Of a DNA stretch of 60,854 nucleotides, positions 1-8,700 are shown one piece after another. The position numbers were made by a program, and so were the translations under genes. The notes under the pieces are model-generated. The model had not been told where the DNA came from. It saw nothing but the letters and a program-made list of their open reading frames with translations, and made no database searches. This stretch comes from JAKQIM01 sp029557965 (GTDB lineage: Bacteria; Chloroflexota; Anaerolineae; Anaerolineales; UBA4823): contig DAOQUL010000019.1 of the NCBI GenBank assembly GCA_035341015.1, forward strand, positions 1-60,854, given 5' to 3'. Position 1 is the first letter of the stretch, and each line of letters starts with the position of its first letter.

Positions 1-1
1 C

Positions 2-56
2 CCGGAGCATAGCTCCGGTAGTTCGTTCATCCGCTATTAGCGGAAACTAAAGTTTT
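2..56. repeat. Three tandem short palindromes upstream of the first gene
   Basis: Three consecutive inverted repeats precede the first gene: CCGGAGC/GCTCCGG with a 3-nt loop (2-18), CCGCTA/TAGCGG around one base (31-43), and AAACT/AGTTT around two bases (45-56). None is followed by a convincing T-run, so they may be the end of an upstream transcript, a leader structure, or operator-like sites. Function unknown. Confidence 0.4.
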
Positions 57-72
57 AGAGAGGAGAATAAAC

Positions 73-291
73 ATGTTCCTATTCAGAGATCGATCCCCCA
101 AGTGTGGCCAATGCGGTTCTAAGCTAGAAGTGTTCATGCGAGATCGAGACGCTGTTGTTTACGATGGAATCGAATGCCGGCGCTGTGGAAAATATATGTG
201 TTTATCCTGCGCGACAGAAACTGCAGATCGCAGGAAAGGCCGATGTGGATGGTGTGGGGGCGAAACGAAAGGCGCCTCAACCGGGGTGTAG
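73..291 (+). CDS. Small zinc-ribbon protein (72 aa)
   Basis: A 72-residue protein with four cysteine pairs: CGQC near residue 12, CRRC near 35, a CLSC pair near 43 and CGWC near 58. This pattern predicts two zinc-binding knuckles, probably a small treble-clef or double zinc-ribbon. A clear Shine-Dalgarno (GAGAGGAG) lies 6-8 nt before the ATG. The downstream metallo-beta-lactamase gene starts 62 nt after the stop, so the two may be co-transcribed. I do not recognise a named family. Nucleic-acid or protein binding is only inferred from the cysteine pattern. Confidence 0.7.
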   Translation: MFLFRDRSPKCGQCGSKLEVFMRDRDAVVYDGIECRRCGKYMCLSCATETADRRKGRCGWCGGETKGASTGV

Positions 292-353
292 CAGAAGCGA
301 GAATGGCTAAAAAGCAGTGCATTGAGGCAGAACACCAATTTGAGGAATGAGAA

Positions 354-2063
354 ATGGCTAGTCTTCAATCTGACCAGAATAAGCACCACAATGTTACATA
401 CTCCACGTTTCATAAGCCTTGGCGTGGGCCGCTTAAGAAAGCTATGGACGCGCTTAGCAAGACGGAGGTTTCTGCTGCGTCGGGAATCGATTTCCTGGAC
501 TATCTTGCGGATACTTATCCTGTTTTGTATTATCAATTGATCCATGTCAACTTTTATTGTTTCAGAGGCCCCAGGGGACGGCAATTACCTAACAATCGGG
601 AATTTCACATTGCCGTGATGCATGTACGTCCTGATCCAGAAGTACGAGATGCTCTATTCCAAAGGCGCGAAGAAATCACCCAGGTAACAGGTTGGTACCC
701 TCTTGTTATGGGAAGTCGGGCTCAAGTTCTTATAGAGCGAAGCAGGCTCTTGCGTATGAAAGGCGATTTAGGAAAAGAGATCGAGAATATTCAAGTTGGG
801 ACGTTTGAGAAGATATTAAGTGTTGCAAAAACAGATGGCGACAAGTTTGGCAATGCCTTTCTACTCCAGGGGAATCGGGGCAGCATCATTCTCGATACAG
901 GCTATCAACTCGTAACTCCCCTGCCGGATGATTTGAAATGTACGTTCGTCTCCCATTTTCACAAGGATCATTCCGAAGGGTTAACTGAAGTTCTAGACAG
1001 CAATCACCCCGTTCTATTATCCGAGACAACCCTGCGATCACTGAACGTCCGGTTTTCAAATAGTCCACGAAATCGTGCCAACTTATTGAACAACTCTTTG
1101 GTGATCGAGCAAGCTCAAAGATACATCAACCCGGCAGCCCAGATACAGGTTTTTCCAATTTTTCATGCTCCTGGTTCTTATGGAATTACAATCAAAGACG
1201 ATGCAGACCGGTGTGTGATTTATCCGGGCGACCTTTGTTTAAATAATGGGTTCTATCCAGGCTTCGAAAAATTCCTCGAGATCGTGGATGCGCATTCGAC
1301 TGAACAGACTTGGGTGCTTATGGATGCATCGGCGGTCAACGCCGATCACCCTGAAATTGATCGGCGCGATATGCCTCTGTCCATCATAGATGAGATGATT
1401 CGTGAGTTATCGTTACGAGATGTCGTGTTTATCAGCCAGAATGACGAGATGTTGGTTTATATTTACATACTCACGTTCTTGCAAACGGGAAAGAGCGCCG
1501 ATGCGCAAAATGCAAAGCTGATCCTGAATCATAAACTCTTTCAATTGAGTCAGAGCCTTTTAGGCCCAATGATCTTTAGACAGGCGGCCCAGGTTGATCC
1601 ATTTATCCAATCGGTGATGGGGAAAAACATCTCGAATTTTATCGAGAGCTACCGAGTTTATCCTATTGATGCACTCAAGAAGATCGCCAAAAACGAGCAT
1701 GTAATCCTGTTTCTCACCCCAGGAGATGTTAAAAACTACCCAGAAGTGAAGCAACGCATACAAGGCGGGAACGTTATTTTGGCCGGGCCCCTGGCGGTTC
1801 AACAGCAGGATTGGCAGATAGAAGAGCGCGTATTAATTCAACGAATGAATCCGCGCTCCATCGTAAATGTGTCGTCGTCGGATTGGACATTTCACTCTTC
1901 TGAAAACGACTTGCTTAGAATGGTACGCGCGTTATCAGAGAGAAAGATAAACACGCTGCTCTTTCATCAATCTAGAAGAAAATTAGAACACTTTATTCGT
2001 GAGAACCGACTGAATACGAACCTGGTTAGTGTAATTGATGAAAAGCCGGTTCGCCTTGGTTAA
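354..2063 (+). CDS. Metallo-beta-lactamase-fold hydrolase, possibly beta-CASP nuclease-like
   Basis: 569 aa. The central part is a metallo-beta-lactamase fold: the motif SHFHKDHSEG gives metal ligands H201, H203, D205 and H206, followed by H271 (HAPGS) and D293 (YPGD). The roughly 140-residue N-terminal extension has no family I can name. The segment after about residue 300 is long enough for a beta-CASP-type cap, and LLFHQSRRKLEHF near the C-terminus could supply the last histidine, as in RNase J/CPSF-73-like nucleases; that assignment is inference. The start is supported by GAGGA 8 nt upstream. It sits near an HNH nuclease and a MazG-like enzyme at the edge of a defence island, so a nucleic-acid substrate is plausible but unproven. 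Confidence 0.75.
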   Translation: MASLQSDQNKHHNVTYSTFHKPWRGPLKKAMDALSKTEVSAASGIDFLDYLADTYPVLYYQLIHVNFYCFRGPRGRQLPNNREFHIAVMHVRPDPEVRDALFQRREEITQVTGWYPLVMGSRAQVLIERSRLLRMKGDLGKEIENIQVGTFEKILSVAKTDGDKFGNAFLLQGNRGSIILDTGYQLVTPLPDDLKCTFVSHFHKDHSEGLTEVLDSNHPVLLSETTLRSLNVRFSNSPRNRANLLNNSLVIEQAQRYINPAAQIQVFPIFHAPGSYGITIKDDADRCVIYPGDLCLNNGFYPGFEKFLEIVDAHSTEQTWVLMDASAVNADHPEIDRRDMPLSIIDEMIRELSLRDVVFISQNDEMLVYIYILTFLQTGKSADAQNAKLILNHKLFQLSQSLLGPMIFRQAAQVDPFIQSVMGKNISNFIESYRVYPIDALKKIAKNEHVILFLTPGDVKNYPEVKQRIQGGNVILAGPLAVQQQDWQIEERVLIQRMNPRSIVNVSSSDWTFHSSENDLLRMVRALSERKINTLLFHQSRRKLEHFIRENRLNTNLVSVIDEKPVRLG

Positions 2064-2085
2064 AGCAATTAGGCGAGATAAAAAA

Positions 2086-2150
2086 GGAAAGTCGCGCTAA
2101 GAAGGTATCTTTCTCTCGAAAGAGAAAAATGAAATCAGCAGCGACTTTCC
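2086..2150. repeat. Nested inverted repeat (10-bp outer stem, 7-bp inner hairpin)
   Basis: The outer arms GGAAAGTCGC (2086-2095) and GCGACTTTCC (2141-2150) are perfect complements. Between them lies an inner hairpin TTTCTCT/AGAGAAA with a CGAA loop (2110-2127). It lies 23 nt after the metallo-beta-lactamase gene, in a roughly 250-bp stretch with no other gene. It has no T-run typical of an intrinsic terminator. It could be a structured 3' end, a small MITE-like remnant or a recombination site. Confidence 0.5.
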
Positions 2151-2317
2151 GCTGAAATTTTACCACGAGAATGCACACTAAGTTGGGTAAATGTTTGGCG
2201 TTTGAGAACGAAGATAGATATCCGGGCAACAGGTAGCCCAGAAACGAAATGGGTTAAGATGTGCGCATCGATTTTTTCAGAGGTAGGTCGCTGAGGTTAG
2301 TTTTAATTTTAGATGTT

Positions 2318-2617
2318 ATGAGCAACGAAAAAGCAGTATCTCCCTGGTTAATCTGTTTGGTTACCTTTACAATCACATTTGTGATCTGTTATTTGATCAT
2401 AGGGTTACAGGTTTCAAAAATGATGCCAGGGGCAATCAGAGTCGCCCTACAAAGCGTTTCATGCGAGATCTGGGTAATGGATACGACGATCCAGACAACC
2501 TTTACTGTGGCTTTGGCGTGCCCTCATACCGATCTAATTCGAATCTGGCCGTTGCCTGTTAAGTTCGAGTGGTCAGACGATTGGGATGATGATCGGATCC
2601 CAGGTATGATAACGTAA
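2318..2617 (+). CDS. Small single-span membrane protein of unknown function
   Basis: 99 aa if started at the ATG at 2318; an in-frame GTG at 2261 would add 19 residues. One strong hydrophobic segment (about residues 9-32, SPWLICLVTFTITFVICYLI) predicts a signal anchor, leaving a C-terminal domain of about 65 residues with three cysteines outside. No strong ribosome-binding site supports either start. I recognise no family. The short length and weak translation signals leave open that it is not expressed. Confidence 0.4.
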   Translation: MSNEKAVSPWLICLVTFTITFVICYLIIGLQVSKMMPGAIRVALQSVSCEIWVMDTTIQTTFTVALACPHTDLIRIWPLPVKFEWSDDWDDDRIPGMIT

Positions 2618-2723
2618 TGGAAAAAGGAATTATTCATTGGGTTTGGTAGTAGCAAAGACGGAATAAGGTGCGGAAACAGAGCATCAACTAGATGGTTGAA
2701 TATCAATTCTCGGGGATGGTATT

Positions 2724-3860
2724 ATGTACGCCGGTACACTAATAGCTACTATCTTGCGTCACGATCGCAAGATAGCCAGTTATAAAATCGCGCTGATCCG
2801 CAGCTTGAATGACTTAGCGCTGGGCTACGCCCATTTAGGCGAGAATGGCGCATTGCTGGCTGTGCCACTGCGCTCGCTGGCGGCTTTCTGGGTAGCATAT
2901 TACTGGCCGTTTGTTTCTGCCGCTCAACCGATCGAACAAGGTATTCACCCCGCAAATAAACAAGATATCTCATTCCGCCCAGCCTTGACACAATTGCGCC
3001 AGGCCTGGGAACAGGTAATTGGTGGCAGTGCCTTGGCCTCGGATGGTTTTTACCTGGTGGGAGAGTTCCAGAGCGCTCACCGTCGTAACAATTACCCGGC
3101 TGAACTGACAGCCGCCTATGATCGCACAATTCGGGATATTGCCGATGCCATCCAGCAGCCGGTGCGTTATGCTGGGCCAGGGCAGTACAGCGTTTTTGAA
3201 CCGCCGAAAATGTGGAAGGATCTACAGTCAACGTCTCTCCACATTGTATGTATTCCAGGCACGCGGCCCAATGAGCGCTGCCTGGTGGTAGATGCCGAAT
3301 TGTGGGCCAGTTTCAATGATTTATCGATGTGGATCGAGGCGTTGTGCATCCACGAATGGAGCCTATTCACTGAGGGTGTTAGTGGGCTGGATCGGGGAAT
3401 TGTTTATGCTTTACTGACCGATCGCCCAGGTAACCGCCGACCATTGACCTGGGAACGTAACCAGGTAGAAATCCTTATGATGGAAGGCCATATCTTCGAA
3501 TGCCCTTGGACTGGAAAGCGGCTGAATACTCAGAGCTACGATCTCGACCATTTACTACCTCTGAGCGCTTATCCAATCAATGAGTTGTGGAACCTGGTAC
3601 CGGCAGATGCAGATTTTAACCGCAAAAAGAAACGCGATCGCTTGCCCGGTCAGGAGGCTCTACATGCTGCTCAGCCGCGCTTGGCCACGGTTTACCATCA
3701 TTACATCGCCTCGCCACCCCTGGCGACCGTTCTACAGCACGATGCACTGATGCGCTTCAGCGGAAAAGTTGTGGCGGCCGACCTGCCTGGTTCGCTGGCC
3801 GCCTGCGCGACCCAATTTATTCAAACCATTGCCAGTGTGCGCAACCTGGCCTCTTTTTAG
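2724..3860 (+). CDS. HNH endonuclease-domain protein
   Basis: 378 aa. A C-terminal HNH nuclease module is visible: CPWTGKRL at residue 260, then YDLDHLLPLSAY with the metal-binding His at 276, the WNLVP core at 289, and FNRKKK with the Asn at 299. The N-terminal 240 residues are a predicted helical, WY-rich domain I do not recognise, perhaps for sensing or DNA binding. The module arrangement resembles restriction-type HNH proteins in defence islands. Its stop is 8 nt before the MazG-like gene, so the two are probably co-transcribed. Substrate unknown. Confidence 0.8.
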   Translation: MYAGTLIATILRHDRKIASYKIALIRSLNDLALGYAHLGENGALLAVPLRSLAAFWVAYYWPFVSAAQPIEQGIHPANKQDISFRPALTQLRQAWEQVIGGSALASDGFYLVGEFQSAHRRNNYPAELTAAYDRTIRDIADAIQQPVRYAGPGQYSVFEPPKMWKDLQSTSLHIVCIPGTRPNERCLVVDAELWASFNDLSMWIEALCIHEWSLFTEGVSGLDRGIVYALLTDRPGNRRPLTWERNQVEILMMEGHIFECPWTGKRLNTQSYDLDHLLPLSAYPINELWNLVPADADFNRKKKRDRLPGQEALHAAQPRLATVYHHYIASPPLATVLQHDALMRFSGKVVAADLPGSLAACATQFIQTIASVRNLASF

Positions 3861-3868
3861 GGAAGCTA

Positions 3869-4204
3869 ATGAGCAAAACTATCTACAATAAACTGATTCG
3901 TGACCGCATCCCAGAGATTATCCGGGCGGATGGCAAGCAGTATGAGATAGAAACCATGCCTGAAGCAGAATACGTTCAGGCATTGCGTGAGAAATTGGTG
4001 GAAGAAGCATTGGAGGCGCAAAAGGCAGAAGGGAACGATTTAATCAAGGAGTTGGCCGACCTTGGCGAAGTGATGGATGCATTGATGGCTTATTATGGGA
4101 TAGGCCATGAACAAGTAGACAGGGTGCAAACCGCCCGACGTAATGAGCGCGGGGCATTCGAAAAGCGTTTGAAGCTGATTTGGTCTGGGTATCCGGAGCC
4201 TTAG
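3869..4204 (+). CDS. MazG-like NTP pyrophosphohydrolase
   Basis: 111 aa, the length of a single all-alpha NTP-PPase domain. It begins with YNKLIRDRIPEII, a recognisable opening of phosphoribosyl-ATP pyrophosphohydrolase/MazG-like proteins. The helical KLVEEALEAQKAEG segment followed by LIKELADLGEVMDAL carries the acidic ExxE...ExxD pattern that binds magnesium. The predicted reaction is cleavage of a (modified) nucleoside triphosphate to the monophosphate and pyrophosphate. It lies directly behind the HNH gene (8-nt gap). Such enzymes do occur in anti-phage loci, where they alter nucleotide pools, but housekeeping use is equally possible. Confidence 0.8.
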   Translation: MSKTIYNKLIRDRIPEIIRADGKQYEIETMPEAEYVQALREKLVEEALEAQKAEGNDLIKELADLGEVMDALMAYYGIGHEQVDRVQTARRNERGAFEKRLKLIWSGYPEP

Positions 4205-4232
4205 GAATTATGCCTTCGATTGGAAATGTGCA

Positions 4233-4550
4233 ATGAAAGGGATTCTCAAGGCGTTGCTGTTGCCTATTGGGAGAAATCTGTTGGATATTGATATTTTTGG
4301 AATCGATAACTATGATTCTAAAGTTTTCGCCCAGGTACCGTATAGCAATCAGCAATCTGAAGTCGCGCGTAAGTTACAATTACTTAAGCATTACAAAGGG
4401 CATAACCCCAGACTCGTATTTTTCGGCCCGGCAGCTTGCGAAATCCTGGACCCTGAAGTGAATTACATTCCTGTTGAAAAAGTGTTTGGTGATTTGCAAT
4501 CAAGCCAGGAAACTGTGTATCGTCAGGTGATCGACAAGATGTTTCAATGA
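4233..4550 (+). CDS. Hypothetical protein (105 aa)
   Basis: 105 aa, no family recognised. The sequence has a hydrophobic N-terminus (ILKALLLPIG), a central charged stretch and a C-terminal alpha/beta-looking segment PRLVFFGPAACEILDPEVNY. There is no strong ribosome-binding site. It sits 28 nt after the MazG-like gene and 22 nt before the pPIWI-RE nuclease gene, both on the same strand, and may be an accessory of either. Confidence 0.5.
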   Translation: MKGILKALLLPIGRNLLDIDIFGIDNYDSKVFAQVPYSNQQSEVARKLQLLKHYKGHNPRLVFFGPAACEILDPEVNYIPVEKVFGDLQSSQETVYRQVIDKMFQ

Positions 4551-4572
4551 GCCTTAAATCTACGGAGAAAAC

Positions 4573-5676
4573 ATGGCTGTAGTGAAGAATGACGCTGATA
4601 CAGAACAATCAAATCAGGCTTTAACCTATTTGGTGGCAGGCCTGGTTGCATTTTCTGAGAGTGATTGGCAGTATCCTTATCCTTCAACCCTATCAAGAGC
4701 AAGAGGATTACTATATGGTGCTCTGATAGAAAAGGGAAAATGGAAATTCCAATCGATGAGCGAGTTTATAAAACTTGTTCAAACTCCATTAAGAGATTGG
4801 TGGCCTTTTGAAGCCAAACCTGAAGGAGTTGATCCAGATATTCCCCTTTTGGATACTGATCTTCAGGTTTCTGATCGGGTAGAAGAATTTCTGCTGGATA
4901 AGGATGATTTAACCGGAAACCAAATATTCGACGCCAAAGAGCTAAAGTTAGTTCTTGACAACCGAAAAATCCGCGAAGTTCTTCAACAAGCACAGCGGCA
5001 CCCTGAGCTTGAAGATGCCTATGTAGCTTTGCGAAGCTTCTTGATCAGAAACCCCTGGCTCAATGCCAGTGAAGGCATCAACTTTCCTCGCGAAGCAGCT
5101 CAGTTGATCAGTAATGTAAGCGATTTTTATGAAAAGCCATCCATCAATATGTTACATGATGGACGATATTGGTTGTGCCCTCGTTGTAAAGGGATATTGA
5201 TTTGGGCGAAAGATACCCCGCGATGCGCAACCCTGGGGCTTTGTGATCGTCTAGTTAAGCTCGACAAAGCTAAGTCTATCTTGGGAGATATGAGAACGCT
5301 GAAAATGACTTTCAGAAAACGCGTTCAACTCCCTGGATTGCCTGAGCTAGATTTATTTGACGAATTGTCAAAAATTCCGGGAGTGGAAGTCAAACTCTGG
5401 CCAGACGCAGATCGCTATGATTTGTCAGTCAGGAAAGAAGGCGCATTTCACTGGATATTGGACGTTAAAGATTATGCGAGTGAGTTTGCACTTAGCTTCC
5501 AGTTTCGAAACCGTCCATATCCTTCCGTCAAAGGTGCTGATTTCTTCTATGTCATTCCGGATCATCGTGAGCGGCTCAGCCCCGGTTATGTGAATCGACT
5601 TAAACACTTGTCGCCAAAGAGCCCTATTCGACTGGCGAGTGGTTTATTGCAAGAAGCAAAAAAAAACCAGGTTTAA
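4573..5676 (+). CDS. pPIWI-RE island restriction endonuclease-like protein (domain Y plus REase)
   Basis: 367 aa, first gene of the three-gene pPIWI-RE island. Residues 1-190 are a helical region that I equate with the island's domain Y. A zinc ribbon follows with C202, C205, C218 and C224. The C-terminal PD-(D/E)XK nuclease fold shows D283 (DRYDLSV) and D297-V-K299 (WILDVKDY), so catalytic residues are present. In the pPIWI-RE system described by Burroughs, Iyer and Aravind, such a nuclease is encoded beside a DinG-like helicase and the PIWI protein, as here. The gene ends with a run of nine A and a stop codon that lies inside a perfect palindrome. The next 48 nt to the helicase ATG stay open in the same frame. 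Confidence 0.8.
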   Translation: MAVVKNDADTEQSNQALTYLVAGLVAFSESDWQYPYPSTLSRARGLLYGALIEKGKWKFQSMSEFIKLVQTPLRDWWPFEAKPEGVDPDIPLLDTDLQVSDRVEEFLLDKDDLTGNQIFDAKELKLVLDNRKIREVLQQAQRHPELEDAYVALRSFLIRNPWLNASEGINFPREAAQLISNVSDFYEKPSINMLHDGRYWLCPRCKGILIWAKDTPRCATLGLCDRLVKLDKAKSILGDMRTLKMTFRKRVQLPGLPELDLFDELSKIPGVEVKLWPDADRYDLSVRKEGAFHWILDVKDYASEFALSFQFRNRPYPSVKGADFFYVIPDHRERLSPGYVNRLKHLSPKSPIRLASGLLQEAKKNQV

Positions 5677-5709
5677 AGCCAACGAATCCGATTCGTTGGC
5701 TTTAAACCT
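5669..5709. repeat. Perfect 41-bp palindrome (20-bp arms) over the nuclease stop codon
   Basis: The arm 5669-5688, beginning AGGTTTAAAGCCAACGAATC, is fully complementary to 5690-5709 around a single base. The TAA stop of the nuclease gene (5674-5676) lies inside the left arm. A nine-A run immediately precedes it, so on the minus strand it looks like hairpin plus U-run (terminator). On the plus strand only three T follow the stem. A related copy lies at 11898-11934, again over a stop codon. Confidence 0.8.
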
Positions 5710-5724
5710 AAACAAGGAGTATCA

Positions 5725-8700
5725 ATGTACGCAACACTCCAGGATTTATTTAAGACACGTTTATCGGTTGAGCACAACTATGAAGGCATCAGCTTCAACA
5801 CGTTGGTTCGCGTTGAGGCTGGTTTACGATTGCTTGAAGTGTTGGGCTTGAGCCAACAACCTGTTTTGACAGTTTGGGCGCTCAGCCAAGGGTTACGAGT
5901 CCCTGCTCTAGCGGGAATGGATCTGAACAGCGTGCAAAAACGATGGCTCGCGTGTTATCGGGCGGTTGTGCATCGCTCAAGTAAGCAAGATTGGCAGGAA
6001 GACTTTGGTATCTATGCTCAATACCCCGAGGACAAAAGGCTTTACGAGCTTTTGGGCGAAGATGAAACTTACGATACCGTCATTGCCACACGCACAGGGC
6101 GGCAATCCCAGAGAGAAAAAATCTATGATGATGTTTTCGGGGAGCCATTACCCTTTCGTAAAGAAAAACGCGTTTATGCTCAACCAGGTTCATATGGGTT
6201 TGCGTATAATCGAGAATACAAGGGTGAATTGTGCTTGCCCGAGCGCGTGATCAAAGAGGCGCGAAAACATCCTCTGCCATCGTTCAAAAACAGACCCATA
6301 CGGAAGGAAATGGGGTATTCATATTCCCGGCTTTATGAACTTGCGCAAGAAATGGATGAACTTGAGCATAAGCAAAAGCTTAAGCGCCCAGGGAAATGGC
6401 TTGATCGGGTACAACGGATGATCCGCTTTCGTTCTATCCAGCCTAATGGTGAATTGAGTGATGTAAATACGACGCCGATTTTGCTAAGTGGGATGAATCA
6501 TATTGCAGGGATGGTTGGGTCCGGTAAAAGCACGATCGCTGATATCATTGCCTATGATATTGCTCGACACCAGAAAGGGGAACGAGTTACACTGGTGGTC
6601 GCCGATGTTGCCGAAGTCATGCGCTTAACAGAGTACTTCAATAATCTTCTCGCCAAAGATGGCCAACCGATTGCGGTTCCCTTGCTTGGTCCAACCATGC
6701 GAGATTCTCACCTGATCAATGTTTTCCGACAAAAAGACTTTTCTGTCGCTGCAGATCGCTGGAAACTGCGGTTTTTGGATACCACTTGTTTAGTGAAACA
6801 ATGGCTGGTGAATGTTGATGATACAGTCAATGTAAAGGTTGCGCCCGGAAGAGAGCCTTGCAATGCGTTGTATGATGTGAATGACGATGCTGAAAGAAAG
6901 AAGCTTTATCTTTGCCCTCTGTTCTCAATTTGCCCCGTTCAACAAGCTTATCGAGACATGATTTCGGCCCCGATTTGGATAACGACGATGGGAGGCTTGG
7001 GGCAAGCTAAGGTGCCAGCGCAGGTTGATGACAGGCGAATTCCTCTTTGGGTTTTTATATACGAAAATTCGACGCTGGTTATATTTGATGAGGTGGATGT
7101 TGTTCAATCGTGGTTTGATAAGCTTCTCGCGCCAGATCTTGTCTTGGACGACACAGGAGCAGGTGGGCTTCTACAGGATACATTACGAAAGATTGGCGCT
7201 TACCCCAGTGGTGTATTTCGGGAAAACACAGATTTGGATCGTTGGCGCCAAACTTACGACCTAACGATGCCGGCACTGCGCAACTTTTTGGGCTTGCTTG
7301 AAAGAAATGACGATTTGCGTAACTGGTTATCTGTGCGCCCCTTTACCTCTTTACGAATTCTATCGGAGTTGGCGGCGCGTATATCGGGACAATTTTTATG
7401 GGAAAATGAAAAGGCACCGAGTGAAGTTGTGGAGCTTTATGACAGGCTACATGCGTTGTTTGCCGAAATTCAACGTGATGACCTTTCTTCCCTTATTCCT
7501 GAAAGACTGGATCCTAAATCCGAGTTGGTCATGCTGTCGTCACAGATCACATCCTACGGGCGTGGCGAAATCAACCCAAGCACCAATAAAAGCGTTTCGA
7601 AATGGATCAACAATCGCCTGGCTGAACTGTCTGATTCTGTCCGCTCGGAGGTCGCACAACGAGCGAAAGATTACTCTTTGAAACATAGTAAGGATGATGT
7701 CGACGGTGGCGATCCCCTCGATATTGGAACGCTGACAAGGCGCCTCGAACTGGGTCTGGTCGCCTCGGTATTGGACCGCGAGTTGCGAGGCTTATTTTAT
7801 GGATGGCATTATGTCCAGGAACTTTTAGGCGAAGAAGGCATGCCATCCCTCATCCCTACTTCTTTATCTGGCTTGCTTCCTTCACCCCCCTTAGGCAGGT
7901 GGCGAGGTTTCCGTACTTCTCAAGACGGAAACAACGTTGGAAAAACATTAAGCCTGGCTATTTTAGAATATGCAGAGGTTGGACGTTATTTTGTTCAGAA
8001 CTTTGACCGCATCTTGGAAGACATAGAAGGCCGGCCTGGCCCAAATGTTCTGGCCATGTCGGGAACCAGTTGGATGCCGGATTCAGCGCGCTTCCACTTC
8101 GCCTTCCCTGTATCTGGCATTTTGGAGCCAGAAGAATCAATCCAGGCTGCAATTCGCAAGAGCACAATCACATACCTGCCTCAAACAACCGAGCGCGTGA
8201 AAGGGAAACCTGCTGGAGAAAGGTATTTGAGGGTTTCGGGGGCAGGAAAGCGCATGCATGAGAACCTGGAGCGTGTGGTGCTTGCTTTGGCTAGAAAACC
8301 TGACAAGTTTATGTCGCCGCTTGCTCGTGAGATGGATAAGCTTGACGCGCTCAGTAAAACGGACTCTGACTGGAAAGATAGGGCTCGGGCTTTACTTATC
8401 GTAAACTCTTATGAGCAGGCCGAAAAAGTTGCCACGATCTTGCGCGGCTCTTTACGTTCCGATCTCGCGGAGGATGTTTACGCGATCGTTCGGTCTAACG
8501 ATGATATGTCGGAATGGGAATGGCGGCCTTACAAGCCCATGAAACGAAGCGACGTAGAGGAATTGGGGCATTTAGCACGGATCCTGGTTGCGCCTCTAGG
8601 GGCAGTAGGGCGCGGATATAACATCGTTAGCCCGATCACAGATAAAGCAGCTTACGGCGCGATCTATTTTTTGATCCGTCCCATGACACCTCCTTTTGAC

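Noticed and set aside
159..584. Minus-strand reading frame opposite the first two genes
   Set aside because: It is the complement of two well-supported plus-strand genes, has no ribosome-binding site and no recognisable protein features.
5669..5709. Ordinary plus-strand intrinsic terminator
   Set aside because: Only three T follow the stem and the helicase gene starts 16 nt later with a good ribosome-binding site, so full termination here would silence the operon; partial attenuation remains possible.
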